This document shows, piece after piece, positions 18,902 through 26,808 of a stretch of 32,470 nt of DNA; the first letter of the stretch is position 1; every line of letters starts with the position of its first letter. A program made the translations under genes and the position numbers. Under the pieces are notes generated by a model. It made no database searches. It had not been told where the DNA came from and was given only the letters and a program-made list of their open reading frames with translations. Origin of the DNA: Woeseiaceae bacterium (GTDB taxonomy: Bacteria > Pseudomonadota > Gammaproteobacteria > Steroidobacterales > Woeseiaceae); contig JAHEFD010000029.1 in the NCBI GenBank assembly GCA_024640345.1, positions 1 through 32,470 on the forward strand. Reading direction: 5' to 3'.

Positions 18902-20088
18902 TGATCGAGCGGCTCCTCAACGGGATTTTGATGCAGTATACGTTCTTCATGGCGGCATGCCTCCGCCAGCGATTCATTCAGTTCCACGCCGAGACCTGGT
19001 TCTTTGGACGGGATGACGTAGCCGTCCTGCCACTCGATCGGCTTGACGAGGATGTCGGCATGAAAGCCGCCCCAGTCGATGATGCCTTCGAGGATAAGGA
19101 AATTCGGGCTGCAGGTGCTGATCTGAATATTGGCCGCACCGACGACGGGTCCGCAGTAAAGATGCGGTGCGATTTGCGCGTAGAAAGTTTCCGCCATGCC
19201 GGCGATCTTCTTTGCCTCCAGGATGCCGCCACAGCGACCGAGGTTCATCTGCAGAATCGATGCCGCCTGCTCCTCGAGTACGCGTGCAAAATCGTACTTC
19301 GTTGACAAGCGTTCTCCCGTTGCAACCGGGATGCTGGTGGCGTGCGCGACCTGCGCCATCGCTTTCGCGTTTTCCGGTGGTGTCGGTTCTTCGAGCCAGA
19401 GTGGATCGTATTTCTCAAGCCGCTTCGCGAGACGAATCGCGCTGGCAGGCGTCATCTGTCCGTGGGTGCCAATGAGCAAATCGGCACGGCTGCCGACGGC
19501 TTCACGAACCTGGCGCACGTATCGCTCGGTACGGTCGAGGCTTTCGAGTGATAATTGTCGCGGGTCGAATGCCGAATAAGGTCCTGCGGGGTCGAACTTC
19601 AACGCAGTAAAACCGCGCCCGACATATTCGGCTGCTCGCTCCGCCGCGAGGTCCGGATCGGTGTAAACGTCGGTCGCATCATCGTCTTCGGAGTAGATGT
19701 AGGTATAGGAGCGCAGCTTTTCATGCACCTGGCCACCGAGTAGTTCGTAGACAGGTTTGCCGAGTTCCTTGCCGACGATGTCCCAGCAAGCCATCTCTAT
19801 GCCGCTGATTACGGCGAGCAGGCTGAGATCGGGATGTTGCGTGTAGCCGGAGGAATAAATGATGCGCCACAGCTTCTCTATCTTGAACGGGTCTGCACCG
19901 ATAACCATGCGTTCGCAGACATCCTCAACCATTGCTAAAGCGACAATCGGGCTAAAGGACGTACAAAAGATCTCGCCAATACCCTCGATGCCACTGTCCG
20001 TCGTCAATTTTACAAACAGGAAGCCGGGGCCACCTCTCGCGGGCGTCCGGCTCCTGACCGGGAACAATCGTGCGTCCGTGATTTTCAT
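18898..20088 (-). CDS. Mandelate racemase/muconate lactonizing-type enolase-superfamily enzyme
   Basis: A 396-aa protein with the capping domain (1-125) and barrel of the MR/MLE family. Visible active-site elements are K164-x-D166 (LKFDPAG), T208-H209 (GTHGQ), E233-E234 (LEEP), E259 (TGERL) and H309 (APHLYCGP). Family members abstract a proton alpha to a carboxylate and act as dehydratases, epimerases or racemases. Two usual acids seem altered: the first metal Asp aligns with G207, and the Asp of the His-Asp dyad aligns with N282 (QMNLGRCGG). It starts at ATG 20088 with AGGT upstream and is coupled to the alcohol dehydrogenase and MFS genes. A sugar acid or betaine acid substrate is possible. 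I cannot name it. Confidence 0.85.
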   Translation of the reverse strand: MKITDARLFPVRSRTPARGGPGFLFVKLTTDSGIEGIGEIFCTSFSPIVALAMVEDVCERMVIGADPFKIEKLWRIIYSSGYTQHPDLSLLAVISGIEMACWDIVGKELGKPVYELLGGQVHEKLRSYTYIYSEDDDATDVYTDPDLAAERAAEYVGRGFTALKFDPAGPYSAFDPRQLSLESLDRTERYVRQVREAVGSRADLLIGTHGQMTPASAIRLAKRLEKYDPLWLEEPTPPENAKAMAQVAHATSIPVATGERLSTKYDFARVLEEQAASILQMNLGRCGGILEAKKIAGMAETFYAQIAPHLYCGPVVGAANIQISTCSPNFLILEGIIDWGGFHADILVKPIEWQDGYVIPSKEPGLGVELNESLAEACRHEERILHQNPVEEPLDQ

Positions 20089-20160
20089 GGGGCGCTACCT
20101 GTGGTTATCGTGCAGACATCTGCTTCCATGGAACGCGAGTCTAAACCAATATCGACGGCC

Positions 20161-21180
20161 TCAATCGATAAAGGACTGGCCCTCCAGTTGATCGCGAATC
20201 TCCCCGGGTATACCGAGGTGAAGGTGTGTGGCGATCGAAGGCAGGATATCGACGACGGCCGGAAGGTCCTTGAAATTGGCGTTCAGTCGATCGCTGTTCG
20301 TGACAATCCAGGTAGTGCGTTCTCTTTCTGACTGCCCGCCGTGGTCCCGGCCGGTTTCGGCATCCCGGCCGTGATCGGTTGTAACCACCAGCAACCAGTC
20401 CTCGTCGTGGTTCTCCTGGCGTGCTTGTATCGAAGCCCAGATTGCGCCCACCTGGGCGTCCATTTGAACTACCGCGTCTGTCTGCTCCTGGCTGTCACCG
20501 TAGCGATGCCCGATGCTGTCGGTATGCTCGAGGTAGACCCATGACAGGTCCGGTCCGCTTGCCCCGATATAGCGGGCAGCTTCATCAACGACGAGTGCAT
20601 CGATATCGAGGATATAGTTGCCATCCTCGTCATGCGGGAAACGGTCAGTGTCAAGTTCGAAACCATCGAAAGCATAGTCGAGCTTTTTGCCGCCGGCACT
20701 CTCCTTGCCGTCGCCGAGAAGTTTGGTCCGGTTGTCAGTCCAGGTCGAAAAAATTGCTGTTTGCAGTGCCGGATCGTGGGACTTCGCTATTCTGAATATA
20801 TCCCAGTACCGGTAATCGGGATCATTAACCTGGTTATCCCGGACATTGTGCTTGTTCGACCAGGTCCCGGTAATCAGGCTCATGTAACCGACCGCCGAAA
20901 CCGTCGGGCTTTCGGTTTCTTCACCGATGGCACCGCCAACGTGAGCGCGAGTGTATCCACCGACGCTGCTGATCGCATCCAGGTTAGGTGTCGCCGTTCT
21001 TTCAACAACATCGGCAGGAATTCCATCGACGATAATAAATACTGCTTTTGGAATTCTTTGCGGCGCCGGGTTCTCCGTTCCACAGGCAGACATTCCCAGT
21101 GCGGTGACGAGCAGCAAAAACGCATACGCCATTTTGGTTGAAACATTGCGTGGTTTTAGTGTGCGCGCGGGTTGGCGCAT
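20161..21180 (-). CDS. Lipoprotein phosphodiesterase of the alkaline phosphatase/NPP superfamily
   Basis: A 339-aa exported lipoprotein (lipobox-like MSAC, C33). Metal ligands of the NPP fold are D52 (IIVDGIP), D221 and H225 (EHTDSIGH), D269-H270 (TTDHG) and H280 (DHGG). Counting back from the conserved LITG block puts S95 at the nucleophile position, with T93 as the alternative. A Ser there is also what the choline-specific glycerophosphodiesterase ENPP6 uses. The start at ATG 21180 is chosen because AGAGAG precedes it and the signal peptide then fits; a frame to 21252 overlaps betB. Located 37 bp after betB, it might release choline or phosphocholine from glycerophosphocholine; this is inference. 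Confidence 0.82.
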   Translation of the reverse strand: MRQPARTLKPRNVSTKMAYAFLLLVTALGMSACGTENPAPQRIPKAVFIIVDGIPADVVERTATPNLDAISSVGGYTRAHVGGAIGEETESPTVSAVGYMSLITGTWSNKHNVRDNQVNDPDYRYWDIFRIAKSHDPALQTAIFSTWTDNRTKLLGDGKESAGGKKLDYAFDGFELDTDRFPHDEDGNYILDIDALVVDEAARYIGASGPDLSWVYLEHTDSIGHRYGDSQEQTDAVVQMDAQVGAIWASIQARQENHDEDWLLVVTTDHGRDAETGRDHGGQSERERTTWIVTNSDRLNANFKDLPAVVDILPSIATHLHLGIPGEIRDQLEGQSFID

Positions 21181-21217
21181 TGTTTCTCTCTTTAGTTTCA
21201 TTGCAAAGCCCAGTTCT

Positions 21218-22720
21218 TCAATATGTTTTTGGAACGTCCCCAAGATTGGCATAAATGGTCTTTACCTGCGTGTAATGCTCGATGGCCTGCAGTCCGTTTT
21301 CCCGTCCGAGACCGGATTGCTTGTAGCCCCCGAACGGTACCTCGGGTGGTGTAATGTTGTAGTCGTTGATCCAGACGATACCTGCCTGCATTAGATTTGC
21401 TACGCGATGCGCCCGGCTGAAGTCACGGGTGAATACGGCGCCGGACAAGCCAAATGGCGTTTGGTTGGCACGTTCGATAACTTCGTTTTCCGAGGTAAAG
21501 GAGAGCACGGACATTAACGGGCCGAAGACTTCGTCACAAACAAAGGTCATATCGTCCCGGCAGTCAGAAAAAACTGCGGGCGTCACGTAGTAGCCGTTTG
21601 CCAGGTTACCCTCGCTGAATGGCTCACCACCGCAAATATGTCGTGCACCGCTTTTGCGTGCGTCCGCAAGGTAACGAAGTACCTTTTCATAATGTTCTTT
21701 CGATACGAGCGGACCGAGTTGCGTCTCCGGGTCAAACGGATCGCCGACCCGAATCGCCTTGGTCCTGCGGCCAAGTTCCTTCACGAATTCGTCGTGAATG
21801 CCGGCCTCTACGAAAACCCGTGTGCCATTCGAACAGACCTGCCCCGAGGAGTAAAAATTGCCGACCAGCGCAGCGTTCAGCGCGTTTTCCAGTTCAGCAT
21901 CGTTAAAAACAACGATTGGAGATTTCCCTCCAAGTTCGAGCGTCACTTTCTTCAAACCTCGAGCCGCTTCCGCCATCACGATTTTGCCGGTCTCGACCGA
22001 GCCGGTCAGCGTTACTTTGGCGACATCCGGGTGTCCCACCAGTGCAGATCCGGTTGCGGCAGCGCCCTGGACGACATTAAACACGCCGGGCGGCAGGCCT
22101 GCTTCTGTATAAATTTCTGCCAGTTTGAGCGCCGTCAGCGGCGTTTGCTCTGCCGGTTTGAAAACCATCGTGTTGCCGCAGGCGAGGGCGGGTCCGGACT
22201 TCCACATCGCGATCTGCATCGGATAATTCCACGCCCCGATGCCGGCGCAGACACCCAGCGGCTCACGTCGGACCATGGCGAACGCTTCGGGGGGAAGATC
22301 GATGTGCTGGCCATGAATGGACTGCGCGACGCCGGCAAAATATTCAATGACCGCGGCACCCGTGATGATGTCCACGGCACTGGTCTCTGCAATTGCTTTG
22401 CCCGTATCAAGCGTCTCGAGTTCGGCCAGTTCCTGGTTTCTTTCACGAAGTAAAGTTGCCGCGCGCCGCAAAATGTCGCCGCGCTCGGTGGCCGGTGTGC
22501 GCGACCATGAAATGAAGGCTTTGCTGGCGGCCTGAACCGCTGCATCAACTTCTTTCCGGCCTGCTTCCTCGATTTCGCAAATAACCCGGCCGTTGCCGGG
22601 ATGCCGCGTTTCGAATGTTTGTCCGCTCGAGGAGGGAAGATAGTCACCATTAATAAAACTGCGTTGAACCGGCAGCGAGGTTTCGGCGTGATATTTATTT
22701 CCTGTTCGTTTTCCCGTCAT
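21218..22720 (-). CDS. betB: Betaine aldehyde dehydrogenase
   Basis: NAD(P)-dependent oxidation of betaine aldehyde to glycine betaine in the cytoplasm. The 500-aa protein carries N165 (GAWNYP), K188 (FKPAEQTP), E262 (LELGGKSP) and the catalytic C296 (SGQVCSNGTRV). The C-terminal NDYNITPPEVPFGGYKQSG block is characteristic of BetB among aldehyde dehydrogenases. It starts at ATG 22720, only 3 bp after the ligase stop. BetA is encoded 5 kb further down the same strand. Gamma-trimethylaminobutyraldehyde dehydrogenases are close relatives, so activity towards the aldehyde precursor of gamma-butyrobetaine is a second possibility. Confidence 0.93.
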   Translation of the reverse strand: MTGKRTGNKYHAETSLPVQRSFINGDYLPSSSGQTFETRHPGNGRVICEIEEAGRKEVDAAVQAASKAFISWSRTPATERGDILRRAATLLRERNQELAELETLDTGKAIAETSAVDIITGAAVIEYFAGVAQSIHGQHIDLPPEAFAMVRREPLGVCAGIGAWNYPMQIAMWKSGPALACGNTMVFKPAEQTPLTALKLAEIYTEAGLPPGVFNVVQGAAATGSALVGHPDVAKVTLTGSVETGKIVMAEAARGLKKVTLELGGKSPIVVFNDAELENALNAALVGNFYSSGQVCSNGTRVFVEAGIHDEFVKELGRRTKAIRVGDPFDPETQLGPLVSKEHYEKVLRYLADARKSGARHICGGEPFSEGNLANGYYVTPAVFSDCRDDMTFVCDEVFGPLMSVLSFTSENEVIERANQTPFGLSGAVFTRDFSRAHRVANLMQAGIVWINDYNITPPEVPFGGYKQSGLGRENGLQAIEHYTQVKTIYANLGDVPKTY

Positions 22721-22723
22721 GAA

Positions 22724-24790
22724 TTATTCCTGGGCCTCGTTAGTGTAGTGGCGAATGAAGGCGTCGACAGCCACTGCGCCGTCCGATAAAACGATAAGCG
22801 GATTGACGTCCAGTTCATCGAGCGTGGTGTTGTTTTCAACAGCATACCCTGCGACGGCCATGACTGCGTCGACAACCGCATCGAAATCACCGCTTTCCGA
22901 GCCGCGCCACGATGCAAGCAGCCGCGCTACTTTAAGTGATCTGATTGCGTCTTCTATTTCCTGCCGTCGGATCGGGAATAGCAGTGAAACGGTGTCGTCC
23001 AGCAGTTCGACCAGGGTGCCGCCGGCGCCGATCAGCAGCGTAATTCCGAAACCCGGGTCACGGCTGACACCAATAATGAGCTCGGCGACGCCCTGTATCA
23101 CCATCTTCTCTACCAGGAAGCTGTCGAATTGCTTCGCCATCTTCTCGATGGCTGCAGCAACGGATTGTCTGTCTTTGAGGTTGATGGCGACTGCGCCGAC
23201 GTCGCTTTTGTGGACCAGGTTTTTGTCCACAGCCTTCAGGACGACCGGGTAACCCAGGGACTCCGCGGCTCTAACAGCTTCGCCGGCAACGCAGAATCTG
23301 CCTTCCGGAGTTGACAGTCCGAACCGGCGTAACTCGGCCTTGCTCTGCCATTCGTCGAGGAGTTGTTGTTCGCCGCCGACCACCGCTGGTTTCAGTACTG
23401 GCAATACGTTCGCGCTGTCGCGCTGTGTCCTGCCAATATCTGCGGCCGCGCGGATGGCGAACAGGCATTCTTCCAGCCCCTGCATCGGAGTAATGCCAGC
23501 GGCTTTCAGTCGTACCCTTGCATCCGGCGGCATGGTCTCCGGCAGTGTCGAAACGATTACTGCATGCTGGCCGGTTGCTGCAACAGCAGTGGTCAGGGCT
23601 TCTTCCGCAACTTTCCAGTTGCTGGTGTCGGCGGTCGGCGGTAACGGATAGTCCAGCACCAGTATCGTGCAGTCGAAATGATTTTCGAGCATCGCCGAGA
23701 AGCACGCGCTCAGTTTTTCGTGATCGCCCCAGGCATAGGTGTGATAGTCCAGCGGGTTCGACAGTGGCACTTTCGGTCCAAGGATATCCCGCAGTTTTCC
23801 GGATGACTTCGGCGACAACACCGGCATGTCGACCCCAACCCTGTGTGCACCATCGGCGATAAGCGAGGCTTCGCCGCCAGAGCAGCTCATCGAGCCCAGC
23901 GTATTGCCACGCAGGGAGCCGACGGTCGATACGAACTTCAGGGTTTCGAGGAATTGCGCGACGGTTTCACAACGGGCGATGCCGAGGCGACGGAATAGTG
24001 CGGAATACAAACGGTCCGCGCCCGCAAGGGACGCAGTATGACTCATGTTGATTTCGGCGCCGCGTGCCGAATGCCCGGTCTTTATGGCGACAATCGGAAT
24101 TCCGGCTTGCAGCGCCCTGATCGCCGCAAGCGAAAACTCGTGAACGTGATCAATGCTCTCGATATGCAGGCCGATCGCGGTGACTCGTTTATCGGCGATC
24201 AGGTACTCGATGTAGTCGTGTATTCCAAGGCACGTCTTGTTGCCAATTGTAATGATGTAGGCGAGGTCGGCGCCACGCTGCTGCATCGAAAGGTTGATGC
24301 CGAAATTGCCGCTTTGGGTGACCAGGGCAATGCCGCTGTCAACGCGCTGGCCACCATGTTGATCCGGCCAGAGAGCGGCGCCATCAAGGTAATTAAGGTA
24401 GCCATGGCAGTTCGGGCCAATAACCGGCATGTTGGCGGCTGCTGAGCGCAGCTCTTTCTGCAGCAATATGCCGTCACCGCCGATCTCCGCAAAACCGGAT
24501 GCGAAACATACCGCGCCGCCGGCGCCACTTGCTGCGAGCTCGCGGATGATTTCCACCGATGCAGCCGGTGGCGTTGCGACGAAACTTGCGTCAGGCGTTG
24601 ATGGCAGGTCATCGATGCTTGCGAAGCACCGCACGCCATTCAATTCGCTTCTTTTCGGATTGACCGCCCAAATCTCGCCATCGTAGCCGATGGTTCGGCA
24701 TTGAGTGATCGCTTCACTTGCGGCGTTGCCGCCAAACATCGCGATGGTTCTCGGCGACAGTAGTCGTTTTAGCTCGGCACCCTTGTCCAT
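22724..24790 (-). CDS. ADP-forming acyl-CoA ligase (acetate-CoA ligase family), probably for a betaine acid
   Basis: A 688-aa single-chain NDP-forming acyl-CoA synthetase. It has an N-terminal CoA-binding domain (about 8-140), a succinyl-CoA-ligase-like middle (TQSGNFG at 158-164, phosphohistidine H251 in NMSHTASLAGAD) and a C-terminal ATP-grasp domain (about 470-685, KAVDKNLVHKSDVGAV). It makes acyl-CoA from acid, CoA and ATP, giving ADP and phosphate. Directly upstream are caiD and an acyl-CoA dehydrogenase, so gamma-butyrobetaine, crotonobetaine or carnitine is the likely acid, a role filled by AMP-forming CaiC in enterobacteria. ATG start, weak ribosome site, 18 bp after caiD. Confidence 0.87.
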   Translation of the reverse strand: MDKGAELKRLLSPRTIAMFGGNAASEAITQCRTIGYDGEIWAVNPKRSELNGVRCFASIDDLPSTPDASFVATPPAASVEIIRELAASGAGGAVCFASGFAEIGGDGILLQKELRSAAANMPVIGPNCHGYLNYLDGAALWPDQHGGQRVDSGIALVTQSGNFGINLSMQQRGADLAYIITIGNKTCLGIHDYIEYLIADKRVTAIGLHIESIDHVHEFSLAAIRALQAGIPIVAIKTGHSARGAEINMSHTASLAGADRLYSALFRRLGIARCETVAQFLETLKFVSTVGSLRGNTLGSMSCSGGEASLIADGAHRVGVDMPVLSPKSSGKLRDILGPKVPLSNPLDYHTYAWGDHEKLSACFSAMLENHFDCTILVLDYPLPPTADTSNWKVAEEALTTAVAATGQHAVIVSTLPETMPPDARVRLKAAGITPMQGLEECLFAIRAAADIGRTQRDSANVLPVLKPAVVGGEQQLLDEWQSKAELRRFGLSTPEGRFCVAGEAVRAAESLGYPVVLKAVDKNLVHKSDVGAVAINLKDRQSVAAAIEKMAKQFDSFLVEKMVIQGVAELIIGVSRDPGFGITLLIGAGGTLVELLDDTVSLLFPIRRQEIEDAIRSLKVARLLASWRGSESGDFDAVVDAVMAVAGYAVENNTTLDELDVNPLIVLSDGAVAVDAFIRHYTNEAQE

Positions 24791-24808
24791 AGTTTGGTCA
24801 GGACTCGC

Positions 24809-25594
24809 CTAGCGGCCTTTCCAGACGGGATCACGCTTCTCCGCAAACGCGCGTGCGCCCTCCAGCTGGTCCTCGCTCGAATAGAGCTTGTTGACCGTTG
24901 GAAACTCGCTGTTCGTAATTTTTCTCAACGCATCAAGGAACTTCATATCCTCGGCTTCACGCACCACTTCCTTGATGGCGGCGTATACGAGCGGCGGGCC
25001 CGACTCGATCAGGCGGGCAATTTCCCACGCGCGTTGCATTAACTTGTCGCCTGGCAGGATTTCGTTGACGAAGCCTCTTTGATAAGCCTCATTTGCATCC
25101 ATCCAGCGGCCCGTAAGAAGCATCTCCATCGCAACGTGATACGGAATGCGTTTGGGTAGCTTGATTGATGCGGCGTCGGCCACTGTGCCGGAGCGAATTT
25201 CGGGTAGTGCGAAAGTTGCATGTTCGGCAGCAATAATGATGTCGGCGCAAAGCGCGATTTCCAGTCCACCTCCGCAACAGATGCCATTCACTGCACAGAT
25301 CACGGGTTTGTTGAAATTGTCGAGCTCCTGGATGCCCCCGAATCCGCCGATCCCGTAATCACCGTCAACGGCTTCGCCTCCTGCGGCTGCTTTGAGATCC
25401 CAGCCAGCCGAGAAGAACTTCTCGCCTCCACCAGTAATGATTGCGGCGCGAAGATTGTCGTTATCGCGGTAGTCGGCGAAAATCTCGCCCATGATGCGAC
25501 TCGTCGCGAAATCAATTGCATTCGCTTTCGGTCGGTCGATGATGACTTCGAGAATGTGTCCGTCGATACGGGTCTTTATCGGCTCGTTACTCAT
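24809..25594 (-). CDS. caiD: Carnitinyl-CoA dehydratase / crotonobetainyl-CoA hydratase
   Basis: A 261-aa crotonase, the same length as E. coli CaiD. It shares RPKANAID (21-28), GEKFFSAGWDLKAA (57-70) and the C-terminal AFAEKRDPVWKGR with that enzyme. The two catalytic glutamates correspond to E112 (GGGLE) and E132 (ALPE), and the oxyanion hole to S63-A64 and G109-G110. It interconverts crotonobetainyl-CoA and L-carnitinyl-CoA. ATG start with GGGGAAG upstream, 26 bp after the acyl-CoA dehydrogenase gene. With the dehydrogenase before it and the CoA ligase after it, the direction is probably hydration of crotonobetainyl-CoA derived from gamma-butyrobetaine. Confidence 0.93.
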   Translation of the reverse strand: MSNEPIKTRIDGHILEVIIDRPKANAIDFATSRIMGEIFADYRDNDNLRAAIITGGGEKFFSAGWDLKAAAGGEAVDGDYGIGGFGGIQELDNFNKPVICAVNGICCGGGLEIALCADIIIAAEHATFALPEIRSGTVADAASIKLPKRIPYHVAMEMLLTGRWMDANEAYQRGFVNEILPGDKLMQRAWEIARLIESGPPLVYAAIKEVVREAEDMKFLDALRKITNSEFPTVNKLYSSEDQLEGARAFAEKRDPVWKGR

Positions 25595-25620
25595 TACGTC
25601 TTCCCCGTCAGTTCCGCTCG

Positions 25621-26781
25621 TTATCCGCCCAGTGGGCGAAGCAACTCGCGGCTTATGATGTGGCGCTGAATTTCAGAGGTGCCGTCCCAGATACGCTCCA
25701 CGCGTGCGTCACGCCAGAATCGTTCCAGGGGTAAATCGCTCATCAGTCCCATGCCGCCGTAGATCTGTATGGCTTCATCGGTGACGCGCGCCAGCATCTC
25801 GGTTGCAAACAGTTTGGCGCTGGCGATTTCGCGGTTCGCCGGCAACTTCTGGTCAATGCGCCAGGCCGCCGACAGCGTCAGAAGATCGGCTGCATCGATT
25901 TCGGTAATCATGTCCGCCAGCTTGAAGGATACGCCCTGGAATTTCCCGATTTGCTGTCCGAATTGCCGGCGTTCAGTGGTGTACGGAAGTACCAGGTCGA
26001 ATACCCGTCGCGCCCGGCCGACCGCCATCGTCGCAACGGTCAGACGGGTCGCATACAACCAGGAATTGGCTAGTTCAAATCCCTTGTGCACCTCGCCGAG
26101 AACCTGAGATCCCGGTACCCGGCAATTGTCGAAAGACAGGATGCAATTGTGATAGCCGCGATGTGATACTGAATTATATCCGGGACGAATTTCGAACCCG
26201 GGTGTACCGCGGTCCACGAGGAAGCAGGTGATATTTTTTTTCGAGCCGCGCGGCGTGGACTCTTCGCCGGTCGCGACAAACACGATCGCGAAATCAGCGA
26301 TGTCGGCATGGCTGATAAAATGCTTGGTGCCATTGATAACCCAGTCGTCGCCATCCTTTTTGGCGCCACATTTCATGCCGCGCACGTCGGACCCGGCGTC
26401 GGGTTCAGTCATTGCGAGCGCATCGAATTTTTCACCGCGAACGGCAGGTAACAGGTAGCGTTCGCGCTGTTCGCCCTCGCATGCGACAAGGATTCCCGAA
26501 GGACGGCCGAACCAGACGGTAAGTGCCATCGATGCCCGCCCGAGTTCCCGCTCCAGTAGAGCGAACTCGAGGTGGTTCAGGCCGCCACCTTCGAATTCGG
26601 TCGGGATGTTGGCTGCAAAAAAACCAAGGTCTTTGCATTTTGCCGCGATTTCCTGGCCGAGCTCGCGCGGCACCGTGCCGGTCTTTTCGACTTCGGCCTC
26701 GTGCGGATAAAGTTCTTTTTCAACAAAGGTTCGGACCGTGTCTACGATCATCTGTTGTTCGTCGGTGAGGGCAAAATGCAT
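25621..26781 (-). CDS. Acyl-CoA dehydrogenase, candidate gamma-butyrobetainyl-CoA dehydrogenase
   Basis: A 386-aa flavoprotein with the N-terminal helical, beta and C-terminal domains of acyl-CoA dehydrogenases. It has ALAMTEPDAGSDV at about 116-128, the FAD-contact block INGTKHFIS near 149-157, the QIYGGMGLM signature near 342-350, and RIWDGTSEIQRH near the end. The last motif puts Asp where many members have the catalytic Glu (YEGT). It is not a close match to E. coli CaiA by eye. The neighbours lcdH and caiD make oxidation of gamma-butyrobetainyl-CoA to crotonobetainyl-CoA the best guess. ATG at 26781 with AGGA upstream; 27 bp after lcdH. An electron-transfer flavoprotein is needed but is not encoded here. 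Confidence 0.85.
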   Translation of the reverse strand: MHFALTDEQQMIVDTVRTFVEKELYPHEAEVEKTGTVPRELGQEIAAKCKDLGFFAANIPTEFEGGGLNHLEFALLERELGRASMALTVWFGRPSGILVACEGEQRERYLLPAVRGEKFDALAMTEPDAGSDVRGMKCGAKKDGDDWVINGTKHFISHADIADFAIVFVATGEESTPRGSKKNITCFLVDRGTPGFEIRPGYNSVSHRGYHNCILSFDNCRVPGSQVLGEVHKGFELANSWLYATRLTVATMAVGRARRVFDLVLPYTTERRQFGQQIGKFQGVSFKLADMITEIDAADLLTLSAAWRIDQKLPANREIASAKLFATEMLARVTDEAIQIYGGMGLMSDLPLERFWRDARVERIWDGTSEIQRHIISRELLRPLGG

Positions 26782-26808
26782 TTGCTGGGGATCCTCTGAT
26801 CAGTTATT

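Noticed and set aside
21638..22453. Plus-strand frame of 271 codons
   Set aside because: Antisense to betB, whose catalytic motifs are all intact; no recognisable domain.
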